Below are positions 16,735 through 25,566 of a DNA stretch of 64,000 nucleotides, one piece after another. The stretch is from Chitinophagaceae bacterium (lineage in GTDB: Bacteria; Bacteroidota; Bacteroidia; Chitinophagales; Chitinophagaceae), in the NCBI GenBank assembly GCA_016720775.1, contig JADKJX010000003.1, positions 434,001 to 498,000 on the forward strand. The letters run 5' to 3'. Under the pieces are notes generated by a model. It had not been told where the DNA came from and searched no databases. It worked only from the letters and a program-made list of their open reading frames with translations. A program made the translations under genes and the position numbers. Position 1 is the stretch's first letter; every line of letters begins with the position of its first letter.

Positions 16735-17856
16735 AATACCAAAGGAACCGTTAGTATAAATAATACAGACGGTAGAATTAGGCTTAGATGGAGATACCAT
16801 ACAATTAGGTATTCTATCAATCTTAATTCCTATACCAAGGCAAATCTCCTAATAGCAAAGAAAGCTGCCCTCCAAATCGAAGAGGATATAGTAAACGATA
16901 AGTTTGACTATTCGCTTAATAGGTATAAAAGCGAGCCAGGAAATACTCCCACTGTAAAAAAGAGTATCGTACTATATTTTGAAGAATGGACCTCAGATAT
17001 TAAGCAAATGGATTGTGAAAAACATACTAACTACAATTCAGTGAGAAATATGCTTAAAAAATGGGGTAGTATAGAACAAAGCAATATTCATATAAAGCTG
17101 AATGCAGAGATATTCTGTGCAGGTACCTACAATAGGAGATTGAAGATCTTGAAAGATTTTGTAAAATGGATAATTAAGAAAGGTATTTGGGAGTATAATG
17201 CGTTAGAGGATATTAATCCTAAGAGGGTAAAAAAAATGAAAAATGAAAAACGGAAACCATTTTCAGAATCGGAGATACGGAGAATTTTGGAGGCCTTTAA
17301 GAACGATTTGTATACCCCCAAAAGTTCAGCCTTTAAGCACTCACATTATTATCCCTTTATCTATTTTATTTTTAAAACAGGAGTTAGAAATGCTGAAGCT
17401 ATTGGCCTGAGGGTAAGCAGTATTGATATTAATCATCGGAGAATTCATATAAAGGAAGTATTAGCCAGAAGCCTAAAAAGCACTAGTGCTGCACAACGTA
17501 TAAGGAAAGAAACAAAAAATGGCAAAGAGCGCTTTTTGCCATTAAGTAAAGACCTTTTGAATGTAATCAACCCTTTATTGAAAGGAAAGAAAGGAGATGA
17601 TCTACTTTTCACCTCACAAACTGGACTATCTATAGATGATAATAATTTTCAAAAAAGAATTTTCAAAAAGGTATTAAAACAGCTGGGCATACAGGAGAGG
17701 GTATTATATGCATGTCGTCATACATTTAATAGCCGTTGCATTGATTCAGGTATTACGCCTGTAATGACAGCTTTTTTGATGGGTAATAATCCAGAAACAG
17801 CATTACGGAATTATACCCATCAAATTAACCTTCCAAAAGATTTACCTAGTGTTTAA
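16693..17856 (+). CDS. Tyrosine-type site-specific integrase
   Basis: The 387-residue recombinase has an N-terminal arm-type DNA-binding part (KGTVSINNTDGRIRLRWRY), a SAM-like core-binding region about residues 85-200 and the catalytic domain. The first catalytic Arg is in TGVRNAEAIGLR (about 232), the lysine probably in TKNGKERFLP, the second Arg and adjacent His in YACRHTFNS (about 342), and the nucleophile Tyr in ALRNYTH (about 373). The ATG at 16723 is an alternative start that would spare the repeat-coded first residues. It lies next to the tRNA attachment site and presumably catalyses integration and excision. Confidence 0.93.
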   Translation: MTLNFKFGSGMGQKNTKGTVSINNTDGRIRLRWRYHTIRYSINLNSYTKANLLIAKKAALQIEEDIVNDKFDYSLNRYKSEPGNTPTVKKSIVLYFEEWTSDIKQMDCEKHTNYNSVRNMLKKWGSIEQSNIHIKLNAEIFCAGTYNRRLKILKDFVKWIIKKGIWEYNALEDINPKRVKKMKNEKRKPFSESEIRRILEAFKNDLYTPKSSAFKHSHYYPFIYFIFKTGVRNAEAIGLRVSSIDINHRRIHIKEVLARSLKSTSAAQRIRKETKNGKERFLPLSKDLLNVINPLLKGKKGDDLLFTSQTGLSIDDNNFQKRIFKKVLKQLGIQERVLYACRHTFNSRCIDSGITPVMTAFLMGNNPETALRNYTHQINLPKDLPSV

Positions 17857-17863
17857 TATCAAG

Positions 17864-18364
17864 TTAGGCAGCAAATCTTAAGCATGTGTTGTTAGTTTTT
17901 ATATTCCCATTTAGATAATTCCTGCAAGTACCATAGTTGATATTTAAAGCCTTTGCAGCTTCCTTAATGGAAGAGTATATTTTACCAGTGCAAGTATCTA
18001 GTACAGATTTTGCTTTTATCTTTAATAATCCAGTATTATAAGCATGTAACATGTTTTCGGAAGGAGTGACCCATTCCAAATTGTTAATACTATTGTTGAG
18101 TTTATTACCATCAATGTGATTTATACAGCATTTATTATCTGGATTTTCAATAAAAGCAAATCCTAAAAGTCTATGGACATATTGAGTAGAGCTTTTCCTA
18201 CCTGGCTTATTCAATCTTACAGTATAATATCCAGCTCTGTCTAGCCTTTGCTCCATTTTGTATCCATAAGTTGGTTTGTGTAAGCTCCTTACCTCTCCAA
18301 CTGAATTGATTTCATAATAATTTTCATAGTTCTTTATGGGAACCCATTCTGTCTGCTCTTTCAT
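17864..18364 (-). CDS. NUMOD4/HNH endonuclease, homing type
   Basis: The 166-residue product has an N-terminal NUMOD4 segment (EWVPIKNYENYYEINSVGEVRS). The HNH core has YVHRLLGFAFIENP and CINHIDGNKLNNSINNLEWVTPSEN, which carry the His and Asn residues. A C-terminal NUMOD1-like helix follows (ILDT-type: VLDTCTGKIYSSIKEAAKALNI). Such enzymes are mostly selfish homing nucleases of phages and mobile elements. It is convergent with the integrase (7-bp gap) and has an unusual structured sequence right before its start. Confidence 0.88.
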   Translation of the reverse strand: MKEQTEWVPIKNYENYYEINSVGEVRSLHKPTYGYKMEQRLDRAGYYTVRLNKPGRKSSTQYVHRLLGFAFIENPDNKCCINHIDGNKLNNSINNLEWVTPSENMLHAYNTGLLKIKAKSVLDTCTGKIYSSIKEAAKALNINYGTCRNYLNGNIKTNNTCLRFAA

Positions 18365-18372
18365 ATTTTTTC

Positions 18373-18481
18373 ATTTTGATTATCAACATGGTCTGTTAAC
18401 ACCAGGACATAGAAATTCCTGGTGATTAAGCCCGACCGTTTCAGCTCAATTTTCGAGCTAATGGGAAGTGATAATCAAAAT
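18373..18481 (-). repeat. 109-bp element with 13-bp perfect terminal inverted repeats and two internal hairpins
   Basis: ATTTTGATTATCA (18373-18385) pairs perfectly with TGATAATCAAAAT (18469-18481). Inside are a long hairpin, GGTC..TTAACACCAGGA (18390-18407) against TCCTGGTGATTAA..GACC (18417-18437) with one bulge, and a short one, AGCTC/GAGCT (18443-18459). The whole could fold as a three-way junction in RNA or extruded DNA. It ends 8 bases before the HNH start codon. It could be a structured 5' leader, a tiny inverted-repeat element or a protein-binding site. Confidence 0.7.
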
Positions 18482-18513
18482 CGATCGATATGGGACCTTG
18501 AAGAACTTTTAAA

Positions 18514-19188
18514 TCAATTTTTAGCCATAGAATAGACACCAAGTTTCAGAGCTTCTCTATTCATCAATTCTATCACCCTCTCTGTATGTTGAGATTCACA
18601 GGAGAGCGCATCAAATATATATATGGGCTCTATCCCTTCCTTGTTTAACTCAGAAATTACGTTGGTCATTATTTCTACTTCAAGGTTTAACATTTTACGA
18701 GAGGTTTCCTTATATGCATTCTTATCAGAGCATTTTTCTCTTATGATTCTACCGATCATTATTGGTTCATTACCTAAATAAAATGGATGTAAAGGAGAAT
18801 CCTTCATTTGCCAATACTCCATATTGAAATATGATAGGTTCTCAATTTTTGCGTCCAGATCGTCTATTCCCAAAGCTGTAGCAATCATTTTATGCGTTAA
18901 ATATTTGTATGAGCCTCCATATATCGTCGCTGCTTCATTTGGATGAAGACATTCGAAATCACATTCCGATATAGAATTTCCATTGATCTTGATCAGATTT
19001 CTGATCCAGCTAGGTATCATATTTAGCGAATCGATTACTCGTCCTCCCTTTCTTAACGAACATACCTTTGGGATCATAAACCCATCTTCAGTCCAGAATT
19101 TAAAAACTTCAATTGCATCTTCCACAAATGATATATCCCCTCGGTTTTCATAATAAGCTCTGGGTCGATTATTTAAAAGACAAGTTCC
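18514..19188 (-). pseudogene. Unknown protein, 3' half of a split gene; polymerase-palm-like pattern
   Basis: The frame is open from about 19188 (NNRPRAYYENRG upstream of the GTG at 19125) to 18514. It contains ISECDFECLHPNEAATIYGG about 50 residues after the GTG and, near the end, IEPIYIFDALSC. An acidic residue after a hydrophobic strand, followed by HP, and a later YIFDAL recall motifs A and C of family A polymerases, but no firm homology can be claimed by eye. It appears to continue the upstream minus-strand ORF after a one-base shift. Confidence 0.5.
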
Positions 19189-20042
19189 CTACCCCTTTTT
19201 ATTTTACCCCCTTCTTTAATTATTCTTTTGGCCTCTGCAATTATTTCTTCGATTGTGGGTAATGTAATCTTTGGGTATAGTAGGACTAAATTGCGCACGA
19301 TTGGGTTATCATGTACTCTATTATACGATTCTTCTATTAGTTTTTTGGAGAGCTTTTTAGCATAATCTGTTTTAAGAACTCTTCTTATGATCTTCTTCGA
19401 ACTGCATAGCTTGGCAAATCTAAATTTGCTTGCTTTAATCCCGATATTATCTCCCTTTCCCACTTCAAGCATTCCAGAATTGCGATCGCAAGTCAATACT
19501 GCAAGAATGTTTAGATACGTGTCTGGCTTATCATTAAATACTCTCCTTAAAAATCGACCACCTAAGAATTTCCATTCCTCTTCTTCGTTATCGTACCTGT
19601 GAGAAAGAAGTTTAGGGATTATTAGAGATAAAAACAGCAAACACATTTCAATGGCAACCGCTTTGCATGGGTGAACTTTATAGAGTAATTTTTTAGGAGA
19701 TTTAGCAAGAAGGGCTTCGACTGTTTTGAGTACCTTAATTTTTTCTCCCTGGACAAAAAATTGCGGCAAAATTTGATTTTTTACCCCCTGATTTTTAATT
19801 GCTTTTTTGGTTGAAACCCCAATACCATTGTGCTTTTTGGTTTGCTTCTCTTCATAATTATTCACTTCACAGTTAGTATAGGCGGATGAATAAGGATGAA
19901 AATAGGACTGAGAGGTTGAGATATAATAGAATGATGACCTTGAGTGTATGTTTATTATATCCAGATGATTTCTAGTTGAATGAGTAAAATTTCTTTCCAT
20001 TTTATTTTTTCGTTTACACACTAAATTCTTCCATTCATGCAA
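19173..20042 (-). pseudogene. Unknown protein, 5' half of the split gene
   Basis: The 289-residue frame starts at 20042; ATG codons a little downstream (for example MERNFTHS) are alternatives. The last third is basic and helical (YAKKLSKKLIEESYNRVHDNPIVRNLVLLYPKI; TIEEIIAEAKRIIKEGGKIKRGRE). It runs to a stop at 19173 while the next minus-strand frame is already open from 19188. A shift at the A5-G4 run near 19185-19200 would join them into one protein of about 510 residues. I do not recognise the family. A possible promoter lies at 20243-20274. Confidence 0.5.
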
Positions 20043-20401
20043 TTGATGCTCCTATCACATTTGACTAAATCAGTCCAAGGATTCGGGCATAAGCTTCTCG
20101 CTTCCAGAGACCCTGAACTTTTTAATTTTCTAAATACTGTAGGAATGTAAGGGGAGGTGTTTTCTAAACGTTATTCTCTTCTTATTTCACTGTATCAGTC
20201 CGCACTTTATGCAACACTTAGTTGTTAGATGATTGCTTTATGCAAAAGTACGAAATACTAATTAAATTAGCAAATTTTCACCTATAAAGTTTATAGCTTT
20301 TATTAAATAAACTCCCCCTGTTTATGGAGCTTTCCATATAACCCCCCTTATGTGTATGTGAGAGTAAAGGAGTCTCCCCCTATGTCCCAATAACAATTTG
20401 A
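20043..20401. other. Intergenic region between divergent island genes
   Basis: No convincing gene is seen in these 359 bases. It holds the minus-strand promoter candidate at 20243-20274 and, towards the right, C-rich patches (ACTCCCCCTG, ACCCCCCTT). It probably carries the control region for both the minus-strand pair and the plus-strand gene at 20402. Confidence 0.5.
20243..20274 (-). promoter_or_regulatory. Candidate Bacteroidota promoter for the minus-strand pair
   Basis: Read on the minus strand, TTTG (20274-20271) is followed after 20 bases by TACTTTTG (20250-20243). The Bacteroidota consensus is TTTG-N19-TAnnTTTG. It would start transcription about 195 bases before the ORF at 20042. 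Confidence 0.5.
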
Positions 20402-20926
20402 GTGCCTCTGGGTACCCGCCTCACTCTTAAACTCTACGATATGCACAACTGGGCTTACAAACAGATATTCCGAATTATTAAAGAGTCGAAAGACTATTCG
20501 CTTGAAGATCTTCCAAGCAGCTTTTATGATATCATGAGAGCTTTCGATAATGCCCAACATGAAAGGAAGAATGGAGTACAGATTGTTCAAAATCTGATAA
20601 GAGATACCAGACTTTGGTTATCAATAATCGAAAGCAATGCAGGTAGGGATAGCCCAAAGTTCATTGTCGCTTCAAATTCTCTATCCCATGCCTGTATCAA
20701 GCTGATTGATGGGCTAATTGATAGGCTCATAAAATCAGCCATTTTGAGCGATTTTCAGACTATTAGAGGCCCAGACATACAAAATCAGGTATCTGAAGTC
20801 GAAATCGCCTTAAAACGCATTGGAGAGCTTTATATGACTCCAGAATTACGGAAAATCCACAAGAATATGGTAAGTAAGCTTGCCTTAACCATGGAATATT
20901 TAAATGCTGAGGTTCCTATCTCCTGA
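20402..20926 (+). CDS. Hypothetical protein, mostly helical
   Basis: 174 residues from a GTG; the ATG at 20441 (MHNWAYKQIFRI) is a plausible shorter start. The sequence looks all-helical with no membrane segment or signal peptide (for example SLSHACIKLIDGLIDRLIKSAIL and NQVSEVEIALKRIGELY). I do not recognise a domain. It is the first plus-strand gene ahead of ssb in the island. Confidence 0.6.
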   Translation: MPLGTRLTLKLYDMHNWAYKQIFRIIKESKDYSLEDLPSSFYDIMRAFDNAQHERKNGVQIVQNLIRDTRLWLSIIESNAGRDSPKFIVASNSLSHACIKLIDGLIDRLIKSAILSDFQTIRGPDIQNQVSEVEIALKRIGELYMTPELRKIHKNMVSKLALTMEYLNAEVPIS

Positions 20927-21025
20927 ATCCAATCAGCAGTTGTTGCGTCGCACACTTCTGCAGTATTCCAGTATTCACCCAACCATGTAAACAGTTCTAA
21001 TTAATAACAATTAAATCGTAAAACG

Positions 21026-21400
21026 ATGAATCAAATCAAAAACAGGGTGCAATTAATTGGTCACCTCGGTAGTACGCCTGATGTACGAGAAACCGAAAGT
21101 GGTAAGAAACTGGCAAAGTTCAGTTTAGCCACAAACCAATCTTATCGTAATGCCAATGGTGATAAGGTGACGGAAACCACATGGCATCAGCTTATCGCCT
21201 GGGGAGCAGTAGCGGATATTGCTAGTAAGTATTTGAATAAAGGAAGTGAGGTAGCTATTGAAGGGCGGTTGATCAACAGAAGCTACACCGACAAGGAGGG
21301 CGTTAAGAGATTCATCTCAGAGGTACAGGTTAATGAAATGCTGCTTCTTGGAACTAAAGCCGCTTCAAAAACCGAGGAACAGCTCCCTGCTTTGGACTAA
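21026..21400 (+). CDS. ssb: Single-stranded DNA-binding protein
   Basis: The 124-residue product has the SSB OB-fold: NRVQLIGHLGSTPDVRETESGKKLAKFSLATNQSY near the start, then TTWHQLIAWG, ASKYLNKGSEVAIEGRLINRSYTDKEGV and a short tail. The chromosomal form usually ends in an acidic DDDIPF tip; here the tail ends EEQLPALD, so binding to partner proteins may differ. Such mobile-element SSBs protect single strands during element replication or transfer. Typical neighbour of DUF932 genes. Confidence 0.95.
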   Translation: MNQIKNRVQLIGHLGSTPDVRETESGKKLAKFSLATNQSYRNANGDKVTETTWHQLIAWGAVADIASKYLNKGSEVAIEGRLINRSYTDKEGVKRFISEVQVNEMLLLGTKAASKTEEQLPALD

Positions 21401-21418
21401 ATCGTCAACGCAAAATTA

Positions 21419-21571
21419 ATGCAACTGCCCAAACGCCAAAAGAGACTGCTTCTTAAAACTGTGGTACTAACAATCAGCATTTGTTCCTGCACAAGCTGCA
21501 TAAAGCCAGGCATCTTCATCGCCCACGGATTTATGCAGCTTCCTTTTGGCTTATTCAGCAGTTGCTATTGA
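21419..21571 (+). CDS. Small ORF, possible secreted or membrane peptide
   Basis: A 50-codon ATG frame begins MQLPKRQKRLLLKTVVLTIS, then ICSCTSC. A basic start followed by a hydrophobic stretch and cysteines resembles a signal or lipoprotein leader. It is one of few openings between ssb and the DUF932 gene. No RBS or homology is visible, so it may be chance. Confidence 0.25.
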   Translation: MQLPKRQKRLLLKTVVLTISICSCTSCIKPGIFIAHGFMQLPFGLFSSCY

Positions 21572-21649
21572 ACGGTGCTTACGACGATTATTCCATTTTC
21601 AATTTTAGTTTGGAAACGATTTTAATATTCAACACTTAAAACATTAATA

Positions 21650-22648
21650 ATGGCACATAATATCAATTTTAATGAACAGACAGGAAAGCACAGCTTCTTT
21701 TCAGTAAATGAAAAACCATGGCACAACCTTGGTCAAATTGTTACTGATTATCCTAATAGTAAAGAGGCATTGATTTTTGCAGGTTTGGATTATGAGGTAA
21801 TAAAAAGAAAGATTTATACCCATGATGGAGATATTGGAAAAGGGTTAGATTTTCTTATTCGGGATATTGAAATTCCCAATCACCAGGCTACAATCAGAAC
21901 AGATACTAACCAAGTTCTGGGCGTTGTTGGTAAAGACTATGAAATAGTTCAGAATGTGGATGCATTTACATTCTTCGATTCCATAGTAGGTGGTGATGGA
22001 ATCCAATATGAAACTGCAGGAGCACTTGGTAATGGAGAACGAATATTCATTACAGCAAAGCTGCCATCATACATAAAGGTGGGAAAAGATGATCTGATAG
22101 AACAGTATTTATTCCTGACAACTTCCCATGATGGATTTGGAAGTATAACAGCAGCTTTTACACCTGTCAGGATTGTATGCAATAATACCCTAAATGCTGC
22201 TTTGCGGAACCACAGCAATGCAATCAAAATAAGGCATACAGCAAATGCAAAGGACAGGCTTACGATGGCTCACACTGTAATGGGGATATCAAACCAGATT
22301 TCAGTACAGCTTGAGGAAATATTCAACAGGTGGGCTAAAATTCCAGTAATTGATAATGAGGTAAAGAAACTAATTCAGGTAGCACTTGCTCCTAACAAGG
22401 AAACGCTTCTCAATATCAATTCAGGAAGTGAAAACTCAGCTTATTTTGAAAAGATGTGTAACAGTGCTTATGAATACGCAATGAGTAATCCTACCCAGGA
22501 TATGAATACTACCAAAGGGACCTTATTCGGAGCCTACAACGCGGTAACAGGGTATTTTCAAAATGTGCGGATATACAAAGATTCCGAATCTAAGCTGAAA
22601 TCAATGATGCTGGGTGGCCTTGCTCAGATCAGAACACAAAAAGCTTAA
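21650..22648 (+). CDS. DUF932 phage/plasmid-like protein
   Basis: The 332-residue product begins MAHNINFNEQTGKHSFFSVNEKPWHNLGQIV, the characteristic start of the DUF932 (phage/plasmid-like) family. Other family features are GVVGKDYEIVQNVDAF.FFDSIVG, GERIFITAKLP and TPVRIVCNNTLNAAL. Members are common on plasmids, phages and integrative elements next to SSB, but their biochemical role is unknown. Length is normal and the frame is intact. The stop overlaps an ATG (TAATG) that opens only a 17-codon frame. Confidence 0.92.
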   Translation: MAHNINFNEQTGKHSFFSVNEKPWHNLGQIVTDYPNSKEALIFAGLDYEVIKRKIYTHDGDIGKGLDFLIRDIEIPNHQATIRTDTNQVLGVVGKDYEIVQNVDAFTFFDSIVGGDGIQYETAGALGNGERIFITAKLPSYIKVGKDDLIEQYLFLTTSHDGFGSITAAFTPVRIVCNNTLNAALRNHSNAIKIRHTANAKDRLTMAHTVMGISNQISVQLEEIFNRWAKIPVIDNEVKKLIQVALAPNKETLLNINSGSENSAYFEKMCNSAYEYAMSNPTQDMNTTKGTLFGAYNAVTGYFQNVRIYKDSESKLKSMMLGGLAQIRTQKA

Positions 22649-22819
22649 TGTATGTGCAGGAATTTGCAGATAAAGGAATTCTGCCTTTTGAATTGAATTA
22701 GTGTTCACGGTAGCATAAACTATCAACTCCTTAATGGAGTTTCTATTTGTATGGCTGCGCCATGTTCGTATGATTGTATGCTCCCATTCCATTCCGCATC
22801 CACTTTAAATTTTTGATCT

Positions 22820-22975
22820 ATGCCAACGGTATTTGATAACACAGGATATTATCTGGGGAATGTATTGGTTATAGTGTTTCTGATTCCTTCTACTGGAATG
22901 TATGCACATTGTACCAGGATGGGTTATTGGATTCAATCAACACGAGTAGCTGAAGGGTATGAAGAGTTTTTTTAA
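22820..22975 (+). CDS. Small hypothetical ORF with one hydrophobic segment
   Basis: 51 codons from an ATG. The product has one hydrophobic stretch (NVLVIVFLIPSTGMYA) and ends VAEGYEEFF. No family is recognised and nothing decides that it is translated. Offered as a possibility because the surrounding stretch has no other gene. Confidence 0.25.
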   Translation: MPTVFDNTGYYLGNVLVIVFLIPSTGMYAHCTRMGYWIQSTRVAEGYEEFF

Positions 22976-23100
22976 GGTAACTACATTTGTTGCTATCATA
23001 AAGTGGTCTAAATAAACTATATAACATAGAAGGTTTAGACCCTGCGTAAATATTTTCTTACCTATATATCATTAAGTTTATTCATGGTCTTTAAAACCTT

Positions 23101-23131
23101 ATTGTTATACCGAAAGCCTAATTTAACTTTG
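23101..23131 (+). promoter_or_regulatory. Consensus Bacteroidota promoter
   Basis: ATTG (23101-23104), a spacer of exactly 19 bases, then TAACTTTG (23124-23131) fits TTTG-N19-TAnnTTTG except for the first base. The start codon of the next gene is 13 bases downstream, giving a very short leader. Confidence 0.7.
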
Positions 23132-23143
23132 TAAAAAAATAAT

Positions 23144-23395
23144 ATGAGTATTGATATTAATTTAGAATGGAGTAAAAGGTCTGGCCATTATAATGCATGG
23201 CCTGATACTATTATGGAAAATGACAAAGAGATTAAGGGGACTGTGTATAAGGTTATATTAGGAGCTGGTGCGGGAAAACAAGAAACTTATTTCGTTCATA
23301 AAGGGAATGACCATTGGGTAATTAACCCATTAGAATCTGAGCCTTTGCTATGCGATGAAATTCGGAGTGAAATTGACCGAATTGAACTTTCATAA
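23144..23395 (+). CDS. Small hypothetical protein
   Basis: 83 residues starting MSIDINLEWSKRSGHYNAW; Trp-rich, acidic towards the end (PLLCDEIRSEIDRIELS). No signal peptide or membrane segment. A well-formed promoter directly upstream supports that it is a real gene. Function unknown. Confidence 0.6.
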   Translation: MSIDINLEWSKRSGHYNAWPDTIMENDKEIKGTVYKVILGAGAGKQETYFVHKGNDHWVINPLESEPLLCDEIRSEIDRIELS

Positions 23396-23483
23396 GATAC
23401 CTTATTTGTTCCAACTCCAATTTCGTTGTCATAATATTTCAAAAATAATGTGCGTATATTTATTAGATAGCCACTAAAATTAT

Positions 23484-23669
23484 GTGAGTGTGTTAAAACA
23501 TACAGATATAGAAGACCAATTGGTTTTGATAACTTTTAACCTTTACCAAAGACTATATGAACTTGATGCAAGTCGTGCATTAGGTGAAACGAAAAAAAGC
23601 ATAGATAAACTACTTTTATCAACAGTACTCAACGATGAATTAATAAAGGCCCTGACTGATATTTCCTAA
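23484..23669 (+). CDS. Small hypothetical protein
   Basis: 61 residues from a GTG start: MSVLKHTDIEDQLVLITFNLY and onward. Predicted helical and acidic. It is followed after about 40 bases by another small hypothetical gene. Nothing recognised; it may be a short real gene or a fragment, given the frequent frame breaks here. Confidence 0.4.
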   Translation: MSVLKHTDIEDQLVLITFNLYQRLYELDASRALGETKKSIDKLLLSTVLNDELIKALTDIS

Positions 23670-23712
23670 AAGATCTTTTGATACCTGGCACCCTTGCCAG
23701 AAAATAATTTCT

Positions 23713-24042
23713 GTGTATAGAGATATACAAAATGACATATTACCAGAACTTCGAAATTTATTATCACCCGAAAGTCTCCGCATCTTAGATAAGAAAATAA
23801 CTGAAAGCGAGTTTACTGTTTACGACTTTAATACTATGAAGGATCTTCCAGACCCCGAATATGATAAAATAATGTCAATATTTAATGAAATGAAGTCAGA
23901 AAATTGGGATGATATGGGTAGTGAATTGCATGACCGAAAGGATGATTATTCAATTGAGGATGGGCCATACTGCAGCGCTTGTGAACAAAGTCCATGTATG
24001 TGTTCAGATCCTGAACGAACAAGTACGGTTTGGAGATATTAA
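23713..24042 (+). CDS. Hypothetical acidic protein with a C-terminal cysteine cluster
   Basis: 109 residues from a GTG start. The protein is acidic. Near its end it has CSACEQSPCMCSD, five cysteines in a short segment, suggesting a metal-binding knuckle. No family is recognised. It lies in a run of small plus-strand island genes. Confidence 0.5.
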   Translation: MYRDIQNDILPELRNLLSPESLRILDKKITESEFTVYDFNTMKDLPDPEYDKIMSIFNEMKSENWDDMGSELHDRKDDYSIEDGPYCSACEQSPCMCSDPERTSTVWRY

Positions 24043-24073
24043 TCTGAATCAATACTAATAAATTTAAACAGTT

Positions 24074-24561
24074 ATGTCTTTCTTTAGTTTAACGAGGATA
24101 GTTGAGAAGTATATAAAGTCAGCTACAGGAGGTTTAAAATATACAGATCGGATAAAGAAACTGCTTACACTAATCATTATTCCAATTTGGCTGTTCTGCG
24201 TAACTATTTGCGTGATAAGTGCAATTGATGGTATACAGGGTATCCGAAATTATCCAATTGCTAAAAGACTTTAAAAGATATTCCGACCTTGGAAAGGAAC
24301 AGAGAACTGAGTTATTCAAATAATAAGGAAACTATTCGTCAACTATATCCCATAAATCTGGACTTGTATAAAAAAATGGGTATTGAGAACCCAGACCCAA
24401 GTGAGCCTGGAATGCCAGATTTAGCTATTAGCAAGCAAGAAGATAAGATTTATTCACTATTGCAAATCCCATTATACTTAGGCATTTTTCTTGTTTTACC
24501 ATGGTTTCTGCTTAGGCTATTTTTTTGGATAAAACTAGCTGACAACAAAAATAGAATTTAA
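24074..24561 (+). pseudogene. Two-transmembrane hypothetical protein, interrupted by a frameshift
   Basis: The first frame ends at 24274 after the hydrophobic segment LLTLIIIPIWLFCVTICVIS. The next frame continues as LKDIPTLERNRELSYSNN and carries a second segment, PLYLGIFLVLPWFLLRLFFW. Adding one T in GACTTTAAAAG near 24270 joins them as ...AKRLLKDIPTLERN.... The product would be about 163 residues with a soluble loop of about 85 residues between two membrane helices. Function unknown. Confidence 0.55.
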
Positions 24562-24636
24562 TTTTATTTAGGACGGAACAGCGCTATACCTTTAAGACTA
24601 ATTTTAATTTGACGTTTCAATGATCAAAACTATAGT

Positions 24637-25468
24637 ATGAGATTGTTTTACTTATATCTGCCACTTTTGTTTCTTTTTTCATGTACTTCAAAAAGACAAA
24701 TTGAAAATGACTTGACCACTAATGACCTAAAGGGAAAGGTAAAATCTATTTATACAAAGCAATTTGAATCAGTTGAAAAATTTGGAAAATTAGAAGAAGG
24801 AAACGAACTAAAAGGCTTGTATGAAAAAGGTCAAGAAACATACGATGAACATGGTAATATAACTTTTAATTGGCTTGGTTCGTATAAGCATATTTATAAT
24901 AATGACGGACTGTTAATTGAAACTTCTAATTACAACGGTACTGTGTTAAAGCATAAGAAAATGTTTACCTATGACAAAAATGACAACAAAATTGATGAAA
25001 TTCTTCGTAATGGTAACGGTCAATTGGTATATATAACAAAGTTTGTTTATGATAAAGATGGTAATTTAATTGAAGAAAATACTGACCATAAAGAAGTTGA
25101 GAAAATCTGGAAAACAACTTTTAACAAAGAAAAATATGTTGAGAGGAACGAATATAGCTATGACGGCACTCTAAGGTTAAAGACTACCTACAAATATGAT
25201 AATAAAGAAAATAAAATAGAACAAAACTCTTATGCTCCTAATGGAAAACTTTGGGAACAGAGAACTTATACTTATGATGCTGATAATAATATTATCGAAC
25301 ATCAATACAAGATATTTTATAGTAATCATGGCTTTACAGAAAAAGACGTTCGCCAAGTTTATAACTACTTGGAATTTGACAAAGAAAAGAACTGGATTAA
25401 AGCTACTTTTTTACAATAACTACAATGATCGAACGAATATTATAAAGAGACAAATCGAATATTATTAA
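24637..25468 (+). pseudogene. Lipoprotein with RHS/YD-like repeats, frameshifted near its end
   Basis: Starts MRLFYLYLPLLFLFSCTSK, a lipoprotein signal peptide with Cys at residue 16. The rest is a chain of imperfect repeats of the form Y.YD..GN..E (FTYDKNDNKIDE, FVYDKDGNLIEE, YKYDNKENKIEQ, YTYDADNNIIEH), typical of YD-repeat surface lipoproteins of Bacteroidota. The ORF stops at 25419, but after the T6 run near 25408 another frame continues FYNNYNDRTNIIKRQIEYY to 25468, the expected end of the fold. Probably on the outer membrane; role unknown. Confidence 0.7.
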
Positions 25469-25566
25469 TCGGCAGACAGTTATAAAATTCCAGCCCTGGG
25501 GGCAATCCCTGAACGTTTTAGGCAACCCTATTTGACAACTCCCTTAACTTTGAGATAAATAATAGA

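Larger units (their letters stand above)
22649..23143 (+). other. Mostly non-coding stretch with hairpins and a 51-codon ORF
   Basis: The stretch holds the hairpin ACTCC-TTAAT-GGAGT (22726-22740), the hairpin ATGGC-TGC-GCCAT (22751-22763) and a downstream box beginning ATGCTCC and ending GCAT (22778-22799). The hairpin-plus-box arrangement recurs at 27561-27608. A small ORF at 22820-22975 encodes MPTVFDNTGYYLGNVLVIVF and onward (51 residues, one hydrophobic stretch). A good promoter lies at the end (23101-23131). Confidence 0.45.

Noticed and set aside
18373..18481. Integron attC site
   Set aside because: The paired arms lack the RYYYAAC/GTTRRRY core boxes, and the island has a tRNA-type integrase rather than IntI.
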